From Pyrrhosoma nymphula (Eukaryota; Arthropoda; Insecta; Odonata; Coenagrionidae), in contig OY754332.1 of assembly GCA_963573305.1 (NCBI GenBank), positions 47,405,559-47,469,558 of the forward strand: a stretch of DNA of 64,000 nt, given 5' to 3'. Below are positions 55,320-64,000 of the stretch, piece after piece. The notes beneath the pieces were generated by a model, which did no database searches, was not told the origin of the DNA, and worked only from the letters and a program-made list of their open reading frames with translations. Each line of letters opens with the position of its first letter. Position 1 is the first letter of the stretch. The translations under genes and the position numbers were made by a program.

Positions 55320-56140
55320 GATTCAGCACTAAAAATGCGGAACAGTCCGCAGACTTGTTACGAAATAAAAGTCTACCATCTAATTTTATCCACACACGTT
55401 CTTGATGACCACTGATGTCATAACATATAAAAGAGTTAGAATTTGAATGCAGAAATGAACCTGAAAGAATAAAATATCTCAGAACGGAACCAGCAGTCAA
55501 GTAAACACCAGTACATTCGTTTCCCGGCCAGAGAGGATTCCATGAAAAATTGCTCCCTCTATGTCGCTCGGGAATTCACGATCGAATTCCCCGCCGATGA
55601 TGGAAAAAGCCCCCCGTCGACTTGTCAACGCTCTGATGTTCGGAAAAACACCTCGCGTGTGAATTATGAAACATGTATTAGGAGCAGGAACTCATGCGGC
55701 TGCAAAGCCTGGACAATAACTGCAGCAAAGGAGGGTGGAGGTTGAAAACATTGGATATGTGGTTTTATCGAAAAACGACTAAGACCAAAATGGACGGTGT
55801 GAATCACCAGTGTCCACAGTCATAGGAACAGCGAGGGGGAAATGATGATTCATGTAAGCAGCGCAAAGTACGTTATGACCAATTGTATCTATTTATTTAT
55901 TAATTGTTATAAACTTATGTACCGGGGTATCTTTACAGATAACTTATTTATAGCAGCACCAATGAAAATATTGCCACCAAAAATTCAGATAAACTGATGG
56001 TTGTTCCACACCACCGAACCACCACATAAGTATAACAAATCGTTTCATGTAACCATGTGTGACCATAATAAAAACTGAGGACCACTGAAAACACGGCCGA
56101 AATACACCCATTTTTAACCTCCCTATAACATTCTCCTTCA
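55320..56140. other. Unassigned sequence
   Basis: ORFs of 65-84 codons, none recognised. No repeat end before the LINE tail at 56.15 kb. Confidence 0.35.
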
Positions 56141-56149
56141 CACCTTTAC

Positions 56150-56215
56150 ACGGCTGGTGTTTTAACACCCCCTGCCACACACCCATTCGGCGGTTCACAG
56201 GGTAGTAGGAACATG
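56150..56215 (+). mobile_element. LINE 3' terminal fragment
   Basis: gctggtgttttaacaccccc, tgccacacacccattcggcg, gttcacagggtagtag: the family tail without coding sequence. Confidence 0.6.
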
Positions 56216-56255
56216 TGATATCAGATCTAGAGATTTATATGTACACCAATGCACA

Positions 56256-56312
56256 ATCCTGCAAGCCGCCGCGGAGACGTGTGGAAGGGGGTGCTAGGAC
56301 GCAGGAGTTAGG
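56256..56312 (-). mobile_element. LINE 3' terminal fragment, opposite strand
   Basis: aatcctgcaagccgccgcgg, gacgtgtggaagggggtgct, aggacgcagg is the complement of the same tail. It lies about 40 bases from the plus-strand tail, so two tails face each other. Confidence 0.6.
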
Positions 56313-56416
56313 GCAGAGGATTCAGTGCAGGGATAAAATAATATCTCTCGCACCACCCTGATATTCGTGAGATCTGAATTTTTCGAGTGGCCCTCCTACA
56401 TCCTAGTGTACCCGCC

Positions 56417-57053
56417 TAGGGCAGGGCGGTTTTCCAATATATTGGTTCCAGTATCAATATTTTTAAATATTGGGATTCCAAAGTCACAATTTTTGAACGA
56501 CCAATACCAATATCCTGTATTGGATATTGGTGGTCGGAAAAAACAATATTTGTTTTTGGAATATTGAATATTGAAGAACCAAAATTTCCAATTGGAATAT
56601 TGAATATTGGGTTAACAATGTTAAAAATTCAAGTACTGAATATGGGAACCCGGCGAGGAGGGTGGTCGCAGAGCACCCTTATCTTTGAAAACACAGCGTG
56701 GCACTCATTGCAGCACTTCCTTTTCCACCATTATTCATAGCTATAACTGCGGAAAAGAGGCTTAAATTGTTTTCCTTGTTTTATTAACAGACTTTTACAT
56801 AGTTAACACAGTCAGTATTTCCAAACTATTGTTAGCTAGATAATTTTACCTTTTAATATTGCAATTTTCAATATTTTCCAATATACCAATATTTCATTTT
56901 TCATTATTTCCAATATTACTAGATTTCCAATATTCCAATATGTCAATATTTTCCAATATTCAAAAGTCCAATACAGGTTATTGATATTGGTCCATTTGAT
57001 ATATTTTAAGATAGTGGATACTGATATTTGGATTCAAATACCGCCCAGCTCAA
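56417..57053. mobile_element. AATATTGG-rich hAT-type element, copy 2 (637 bp)
   Basis: Left end TAGGGCAGGGCGGTTTTCC, right end ATACCGCCCAGCTCAA. The flanks TACCCGCC (56409-56416) and TAGCCGCC (57054-57061) match in seven of eight positions, supporting an 8-bp target duplication and hAT origin. The interior shares order and motifs with 31380-32042, including gaacgaccaataccaatatc and ggatattggtggtcgga. Confidence 0.8.
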
Positions 57054-57061
57054 TAGCCGCC

Positions 57062-57590
57062 AATCGCAAGAATTCGGATCCATCCCCGCCACGCATGAAA
57101 AGGGACGAAGGGCGCTCGACCCAGCGACCTGGCACTTCCGCAGGTCGCCGTGTTACCAAGTGGCGGCGGTTGAGTGAGATGCCACCGCGGGGCACGCCAC
57201 CCAGAATGCACTCGAGCTTTAATTCAGTCCTTTGCGGCACCCAAGGGCCGAGGCGGGCTGCCAGCGGGAGGGAGAATACAAACTTGGCCTAATTTCGCGG
57301 GGATAGAAAAAAAAATATTCCTCCGCCGATCGACCGCGGCCGCAAATACTTCAACTCGCTCACAGAGTCTAAAACAAATTTGCGTGTGCGAGTAAAATGA
57401 GCAGCCCGCGGATAATTCTCCCTTGGCTCCCTCGAGACTCTCGAGGTGACCACAGAGAAGAGCCCCATCCTCATCAAACGGCGCGTAGTTACAAAAAAAA
57501 AACGGGCCGAAAAGACGGAATCACCGGGCAAGTATACCGCGACCTAGCCGCGGAATTACTTTTACGGTGTCACTCGCAACTGCACCGTCA
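57062..57590. other. GC-rich, no gene recognised
   Basis: A 103-codon plus ORF (56981-57292) begins inside the mobile element, so it is not a gene. A 102-codon plus ORF at 57397-57705 runs into a SINE. Nothing else was recognised. Confidence 0.35.
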
Positions 57591-57599
57591 AAAAAATCA

Positions 57600-57685
57600 A
57601 CTATGTCTTGGACTCGAACTCGGGTCCTTCGACATCGCACCGAAAACTGTAGCCAAGCTACCGAGGCACCCTTTGGATTTTTGTC
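57600..57685 (-). mobile_element. tRNA-like SINE head, minus strand
   Basis: The minus strand reads gggtgcctcggtagcttggc, tacagttttcggtgcgatg, tcgaaggacccgagttcgag then tccaag. The B box GAGTTCGAGTCC is nearly perfect and the A-box region TAGCTTGGC is plausible. The acceptor stem does not close, so it is not a functional tRNA. Confidence 0.6.
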
Positions 57686-57687
57686 CG

Positions 57688-57775
57688 CAAAGCCAAAGTG
57701 GCTAAGGCACTTAGCGTAACATCGTGGGATCCGGGTTCGAGTCCGGGTCAAGGCGGATAATTTTTCGTCTGGGGA
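57688..57775 (+). mobile_element. tRNA-like SINE head, plus strand (family 2)
   Basis: agtggctaaggcacttagcg (A-box-like TGGCTAAGGC), then gggatccgggttcgagtccg with a perfect B box (GGTTCGAGTCC), and ggtcaaggcggataattttt. The same as the 41.6 kb SINE, opposite strand. It starts back to back with the minus-strand head. Confidence 0.65.
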
Positions 57776-57779
57776 ATTT

Positions 57780-58725
57780 CCGCACTTGCGAATGAGCAAG
57801 GAGGTCAAAGTTAAACAGAGGCGACATTCTTCCTCATTATCCTTCCGGCAGGCGCGCTATATTCATTATCATGACCGGGCGCGCTGTTCACAGAGCAAAC
57901 ATTTCTTCACTGATCTACAATTAAGTTTATTATCAAAATGATTAAGGTGTTTGGAATCAGTATTGCAAGAATATATATTGAAAATCACTAGAAAATAAAA
58001 ATACTTACAATAAATTGAAATTTATATTTTTGCAATGTCCTTTGTTTCTACAGTCCAATGCACTCATCACAAATTTCCTTCGTCCTCAAATGAACATTGA
58101 ATACAGGTTGTCACGCTGTTGGCACGCTTTGTACAAATAAAAATGTAACATTTTGAGCACTTCATGGTTGTGACCGCACTCTTACACATCATTCAATGCA
58201 CGGGAAATGTAAACAAGGATAGCACAATATATACACTAACGCAAAAATGATAGCAGATGATATTTGATAGGAATTAACGTTATTATACAAATAAAAATAT
58301 TCTAATATGATAATTATTGTTAGATGAATAATATAATATGAGTTAATCCTCATAAACATCCTTTTTATAAAATGTAGAGCACTTACGTTGCTACCTTATC
58401 CCACGACCAGGTAATGACATGTCCACGAGCAGGCGCGCTGTTTACTTCGTTCACAACGGGCGATCTTCTCTGTCTCAAACTCGATTCACAATGAGCAGAA
58501 ACAGAATATTTCACTACCACCGGCAAAAATTGGAGAAAAAAAGGCTACTACAGGAATACAATGATGGTTCTAAAAGATTTCAATGTGTTTCATAGATTTA
58601 CCGACCATAAATCGAAAACCGTTTACCTTGTAAACGGGCGCGCCCGCCGGAAGGTTATTGAAGCTAGTTTCGCCATTACAACCGGCATTACCATCAGTGA
58701 CAGGGTTAACACAATATTCTGGAAA
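57780..58725. other. AT-rich, nothing recognised
   Basis: No gene or repeat end. A 62-codon plus ORF at 58561-58749 ends in the CCCTGA-rich repeat. Confidence 0.35.
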
Positions 58726-58727
58726 AG

Positions 58728-58995
58728 AAATTCCCTGACATTTCCCTGACAAAAACTGTCACTTTCCCTGACATTTTCCTTAAGCAGTATGACGTTCCGA
58801 GAGCAGTGAAAATTTTAAGTGCAATTGAAAGTTGAGAAAACGTCATCTCTGGCCACAACGAACGAACGTATAGTTAAGGTGCGTCGGCCACTGACCAACT
58901 CATCGACCTTCGCCCTTATTCAATTTTTTCCAGACAGCTCGACGTTTTTCCCTGATGTTTCCCTTATTTCCCTGACTTGTAATATCCCTGAGTGA
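58728..58995. repeat. CCCTGA-rich repeat
   Basis: TTCCCTGACA-type units occur at about 58731, 58741, 58762, 58950, 58964 and 58974, clustered at both ends of a 260-base block. It may be an unidentified mobile element with repeat-rich termini. Confidence 0.5.
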
Positions 58996-58999
58996 TGTG

Positions 59000-60730
59000 C
59001 CATCTAATCGAGGCTCACCAGACGGTGGTGGCCCATAGTAATGGAAACACGAGCTTTCGGTTTTCTAGACCATTACAGAGAGGAGTAACCAGTGAGACCG
59101 ACAGGGTCTTGCGCTTCAACAGTGAACACCGATTTAAGCGAATTAACCATTCTGTGTTACAACTAGCCACTCACTAAATGTTATATACTACCAGGGTAGC
59201 AATCAAATTTAAAGCTAAAATAAGATGTCAATGTATTTTCCTGTGGTTGATCGCGAAACACTTGACGATCCGGGGGCTTAAGTCAATAGAAAAACAAAAG
59301 AAATGTCCGGAATACATTGCATCATTCACAATGCACCTTTTTCACATAATAGGTCAGAAAGTATCCACTCCTGAGATAATTAGAGGACCTTTTCATTTAA
59401 AACAACTGCACCGCGGTTGTCAAATTGGGCATCGTATATGGGTAACTGATCTGTACCACCTGTATTTAACGTGACTATGCCGTTTAGTTTCGTACATTAA
59501 CCTTAGAAAGCTAACTAAATGTATCCTTAAAAATAAATTCCCAAGACAGAAAAATATTTCACCCATAATTTAATGATAAGCTTAGCGTTAATTTTTCCGT
59601 TGCGACACTATTTTAGCATACAAATTGACGTGCAAAAATTATGCTTATTCATTCATTATATGCTTCAGATTGTCACTTGATATTTGAAATTTTCATTATG
59701 AAACGACTTTTTTAGATGGGTCCTCATGGACCCGGATCAGGAGTCCTCGACGTGATTCCATGGAGGTCCACTATTCAAGAGCGCAAAATCTCCACGATGG
59801 ACGACGAATCACGACCCCCTGATCGGGCGGCCATCATTAACCTTCCAGTTAAGCTGATCAAACAAATGAGACTCACTCCCCGTGTCAATTTCCAGAATGA
59901 TCGTCGGGACGCGTCGCGAAGCTACAGGACGAGGCTCTCCCACTTCACCTTTCGCTATTTCGACCCCACCATTGTTTCATCTCTTTGCGCATCCAAAGGT
60001 CATCTCCATGACGGAAGGTGACACCGACTCGCTCCGAGGTTGCAAAACACGGCGACATGATTAGTCCCTCCGTCGCCCCGGGGAGGAAAATCACGGAAAA
60101 AGGACCAAAACATGAACGATTACTCGTGCTGTTGCTCACTCACCGGGAGAACGCATTTTCCTGCTTCGGGGATTCAAGGATTCGCAAACATGACACCAGA
60201 GATTAAAGGCGGGAAAACAACTGAGCTCCGCATCACGCTTCACAGAAAACAAGAGGACAATAATGGTGAAAACCTTAAGTACACACGCATTTCATTTATC
60301 AGAGACGTGACATTCGAAGAAAAAAAGACTCCGCCAGGCTTTCTTGTGGGCTCAGATGCTTATGGCATATGACGCCGTGATATGCTGGAAGGCTTAAGTT
60401 TTTATGCCAGCCGATTAAAATTACTTATGCACATGCATTTAAAATTACCTTTAATACGCAGCATGCTTCTTTGTGCTCTTTAAGCCGAATACAATACGGA
60501 AATTTAAAAAAAATCTCATTAATTTTTCCTGTGAAAGTGAAAGCGAAGCGCTTATCCATTCTTCACTTCCCACACGAAATTAAATAAGTTTATAATAAGA
60601 TAATGGAGAGGTGGAAGTAAAGGCGAAGCCTTGGTTACTATCAAGTTACTAAGTGACGCAAATTTCTTCTGCCTCCTACTTCATTCATTGCTTGAAAAAT
60701 CGCCATCATTGGACCACCAAATTTAGCCTA
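59000..60730. other. Unassigned; GC-rich at 59.7-60.2 kb
   Basis: ORFs of 98 (59178-59474), 101 (59716-60021) and 86 codons (60112-60372), plus strand, none recognised. The 59.7-60.2 kb stretch is CpG-rich. Confidence 0.35.
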
Positions 60731-60737
60731 CCGTAGG

Positions 60738-61040
60738 ATATTATTCATTCATTCATTACAGTAATCTACCGGTTAGAGGTAGGTTGTGATGAAACTCAGA
60801 GAATATCCAAAGAAATCTTACACGTGACGTGCCATTTCTACCTCTAGTATTTCTTTCTTCATCTCAGCATAAGTCCTACCTTTCTTCATCCCGTCCATAA
60901 AACCCATTCTCTTCCTTCCCCTTCCCCGCTCACCCAACATCCTACCCTATATCACGGCCTTCAGCAAACCATCGCCCCTCATTACCCCTTGCAGCCACCT
61001 ACCCTGTTTTCCCCTAATCTCATCTATTTGTTTCCTCTGA
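60738..61040 (-). pseudogene. LINE C-terminal remnant, third family
   Basis: The minus strand reads GRMLGERGRGRKRMGFMDGM then KKGRTYAEMKKEI, and ends soon after. This matches the GRRGRGRPRKxWxD-type C-terminus followed by a YxEMK/LKR segment, known from several LINE families. A stop lies just upstream. The 3' end is an ATGAATGAATGAATAAT-like tail (60741-60760 on the plus strand). Confidence 0.65.
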
Positions 61041-61092
61041 GGATAAGGATAAGAATATTATATCAGAAAAAAATCTAGAGCCTGAGAAGAAG

Positions 61093-61150
61093 TAATAATA
61101 ATAATAATAATAAACTTTATTGCTCTAGGAGTTTCCCTCCCTTTGAGCAG
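61093..61150 (-). mobile_element. LINE-type 3' tail
   Basis: The minus strand ends in gagcaataaagtttattatt and (ATT)n, similar to the tail of the 45.4 kb LINE. Sequence upstream on this strand (to about 61.5 kb) is probably 3' UTR, with no coding recognised. Confidence 0.5.
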
Positions 61151-61559
61151 AAAAAACGAACACAGTACAATAATGTTTACAATACAATAATAAGATCACA
61201 AAAATGAACCGTAAATACATCTTTAAAAAAATATTACTCAAAATGAACTGTAAGCAAGCACACGAGTTCAGGGTGGCATTGACAAATACAACAATTTTGC
61301 AATATACAGCATATAACCATGCAATTTGCAATGTATAGAACACAACAGCCACACATGACACACCTATGCAATGATTACAATATTTCAAATACTTACACAA
61401 CAACTACTCAAGCAATACATACCCATACAATAAATACAACTGTAACATTCCTTAACTCACCACAATATATCACAATACCCACACAACAATTACTCAAGCA
61501 ATATATAGTTATAAAACATACAACTGCAGCTACAAATTATTACTACTGCCCATCAGGCT

Positions 61560-64000
61560 CCAAGTTTCTTTAGTAGAGATTTCATGACAGTCCATCGACT
61601 CATGGTACACGACTCGGGTTTCGTGGCTCAGATGATCCACCGCACGAAAGGAAAAAAATAGAAATCCAAGTACGAATTCCTCGTGAAGCATTGCGCGTGG
61701 GGAGGGGGCGTGCAGAGTAGGCGAAGGAGGGAGGGGGGGGGCAAGAGTGAAGGGGGGCTGAAGACGGGAGGGATGGGTGAGAAAGAGCAACTGAAATCAT
61801 CCTCTGTACAGTCACAGGATTTCACAGAGTTATCCATCCTCCGAAGTTGACAGCCATCAAGTTAAAATTCACAAAAGTTTTACTTACTTTACCATCTGGA
61901 GGAGTATTTTTGTTCCCATCTCGACTGCCCTCCAACAACTTGCAACAAACATAAGAGAAGTGGATTCCCACTATATTGGCAAAGAGTAGTAAAATTGCAG
62001 AAAATATTAATGAGTTGTATGCATAATTCGAGTGATGAGAAGCGCCGCAGATACGAGAGGTATTTGTAAAGCAACATTCATACGTTCAAGGTAGGTTGGA
62101 AGAGGAACTGGATAGGCTTAAATAAGTCATTAAAGGTCATGAGAGATTATTAAAAAAAGGAGGTGCGAATATGGCACTGCTCATAGGAAAAGCAACAAAT
62201 ATGCTGTGTAGATTTTCATCTCGGCCGAATGACGGCCATGAAATACGTATAGATAGCCACGAGAATAAATCCAACAGGGTCAGAAATAGAATGCTAGGTT
62301 TTCCGGGCCAATGCGCAAAACACTATACTACACACAATTCCTTATTTTGGCGGAAACTTCTGGAGGAGTTAACTAAAAAAAAGCTATTACAAGATGACCT
62401 TACGGTCGTGGTAGCTACGAAGCCCTCATTTCCCTTGCATCTGCATATTTATGAAGTACCGCAAGGGCATAAAATCTAATTCCTTCAAATCCTCCACAAA
62501 TTGCCAGAAGATTATGGAAGCCTGAGCGGCTGAGTTGAGTTCCCGCCAAGCCGAAGGTCCTTGGTGGATGTTCTCTCGTGACCATTTCTACGTGGCAGAA
62601 GTACTGACTGCAGCGCGGAGTGAACCAGGGTAAAAAACGTGCCAGATCGCGTACCGTGGCGTGGCGGAGGGGATGGGTGACAGGACACGCGAAGCGAGAT
62701 CAGCAGGCGAGACTGTCGCGACAACACGCGAAGTAGAGGCAGCCAGCCATCGCCAGTCGTCGGCGTGAGACCACTTCGCAGCCACGTGGAGACGAAGAGT
62801 CGTCAGCTCCACAATTTCCGCACAGCGAAATGCATTCAGGGCGGCCGCGATCGGCGTTAAAGCTCAGGTTATCTCCTCAAGTGAATAGAGATCCCTTTCA
62901 TTGGCGAGTGGTCGCGGGGCAAGAACCACGTTCACGTTCTCGGATGTAAAACGTCTAATAAATCGGCGATCGGACAATCACTACCAAAGCTGACGTGGCC
63001 GCGTGTCTTTTTCAGCCCAGCGTCAAAATATGTCCTCGTTATGTTGGACCCTTAACCTTTTAAAATATTTACACTGATTATCATCAGTTTCTTTTTCGAC
63101 ATTAATTTCAAAATAAAACTAGTGCACAAGCAATTCGCTCGATCTGCTACCCTACCGGATGACATGCACCCTGGTGGTAGCTCCGCTGCACTATCATATG
63201 GGTGAATTCCAATTTAAATAATTTCCTTGCTTAGCTCGGTGATTGAATTTTGTCTTAAGTCTATGGGAAAGAACTTAATGGCGTAATGACACTCCCGAGG
63301 TGGTACGCATGTTCAACACTGACGCATGACACTGGCACAACTTACAAGCTAAGTACAAAAAAGAAAAACACACTTTCGAAATTCGAAGGCGATATTTTCA
63401 AACTCCGGAGCAACCTTCAAAGTATCATTCGGATAGGATCGGTGAAACTCATTCACCTTTGGCTGGCGGAAATGAAGCACATTGGGCTGTACCAAGCACT
63501 TCTTCATGACTCTAAGGAATATCCGAACGGCCCACCTAGTATTCAAAAGAGGACGATTGAAAGGGCAAAATCAACGGCTATCTTGGAATTTATGACGGCA
63601 CTATAATAAAGACTATAGCCTCCAAGTATGGGTATAAAATCACCCCACTCCCCATTGCGTAAAATTAGTATAGTTCTAATAAACTAGCGCAAGGATTTCC
63701 TGAAGACGTTCATTTGAAAGCGTTTAGATCGTTCCGAGGGGTAAAACTACGCAAAATACTGCATTGATAAAGGTTTGAAAAAAACATTTGAGAAATTTAA
63801 GTTACGGAGAATTGAAAAATTAGTGAACTCCAGGAAAAACATCAAAATATCTCCGATGTAAGAAAGCGCATGTTTACAGAAGGGCGAAAGAGCATCGAAT
63901 CCCGATTCTTAAAATCCATGATATCTCCGAAATTCCGAATCCAAATCTATGTCAACTACGGAACGTTCGAGAAAATTTCGAAATTCCATCCCTGACTCAC
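61560..64000. other. Unassigned sequence
   Basis: 61.6-61.84 kb is purine-rich, giving overlapping proline-rich minus ORFs. 62171-62479 (102 codons) and 63286-63606 (106 codons), plus strand, were read and are not recognised. 62.5-63.0 kb is GC-rich. No repeat end was identified. Confidence 0.35.

Noticed and set aside
57688..57775. Functional tRNA gene
   Set aside because: A and B boxes are present, but no acceptor stem closes; SINE origin fits better and the same segment recurs at 41.6 kb.
62171..62479. 102-codon plus ORF as a gene
   Set aside because: No recognisable motif, promoter or splice context; length is within chance for this window.

Overview
This window looks like non-coding, repeat-rich nuclear DNA from an animal, most likely an arthropod. 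It has no long open reading frames, bacterial-style operons, rRNA or convincing tRNA genes. AT-rich stretches alternate with short GC/CpG-rich islands. Decayed non-LTR retrotransposon (LINE) ends, tRNA-derived SINEs, terminal-inverted-repeat (TIR) DNA elements and foldback repeats are common. The species cannot be fixed from sequence reading alone. The only support for arthropod is the style of the repeats and one TATA plus TCAGT core promoter.

Layout. 1-10.2 kb: a foldback repeat (1.2 kb) and several remnants of one LINE family whose 3' end is a GC-rich block followed by tagatgtag. One remnant (9.3-10.2 kb) is split by a 556-bp TIR element. 13-17.3 kb: a foldback repeat, a roughly 345-bp tandem repeat carrying a TA-flanked 453-bp element, TA microsatellites, and a 642-bp element with a perfect 8-bp target duplication. 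18.7-24.6 kb: two foldbacks and two 536-bp copies of one TIR element. 27.4-27.9 kb: the best gene candidate, a 76-codon acidic ORF 11 nt downstream of a TATA/Inr promoter, followed by a hairpin. 28.5-29.9 kb: a degenerate tandem repeat. 30.3-33.3 kb: a foldback, a 663-bp AATATTGG-rich element and a tandem pair of roughly 345-bp TIR units. 34.8-41.1 kb: foldbacks, a 293-bp element with 30-bp TIRs, a 174-codon ORF of unknown meaning, and a 605-bp hAT-type element with a perfect 8-bp target duplication. 41.5-48.1 kb: SINEs, another 562-bp TIR element, a Harbinger-like 547-bp element, a LINE 3' end with a 211-bp palindromic element inside its 3' UTR, and inverted and tandem duplications. 51-57 kb: a possible decayed coding region, a foldback, LINE and SINE pieces, and a second copy of the AATATTGG-rich element. 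57.6-61.1 kb: two tRNA-like SINE heads, a CCCTGA-rich repeat and two LINE ends.

No multi-gene pathway is visible. The most interesting signals are: (a) at least eight foldback repeats whose loops carry a CTGANGA...GAAAC arrangement resembling the hammerhead ribozyme core known from Penelope-like retroelements; (b) the compact 27.6 kb transcription unit; (c) datable nested insertions with clean target duplications and matching empty sites.
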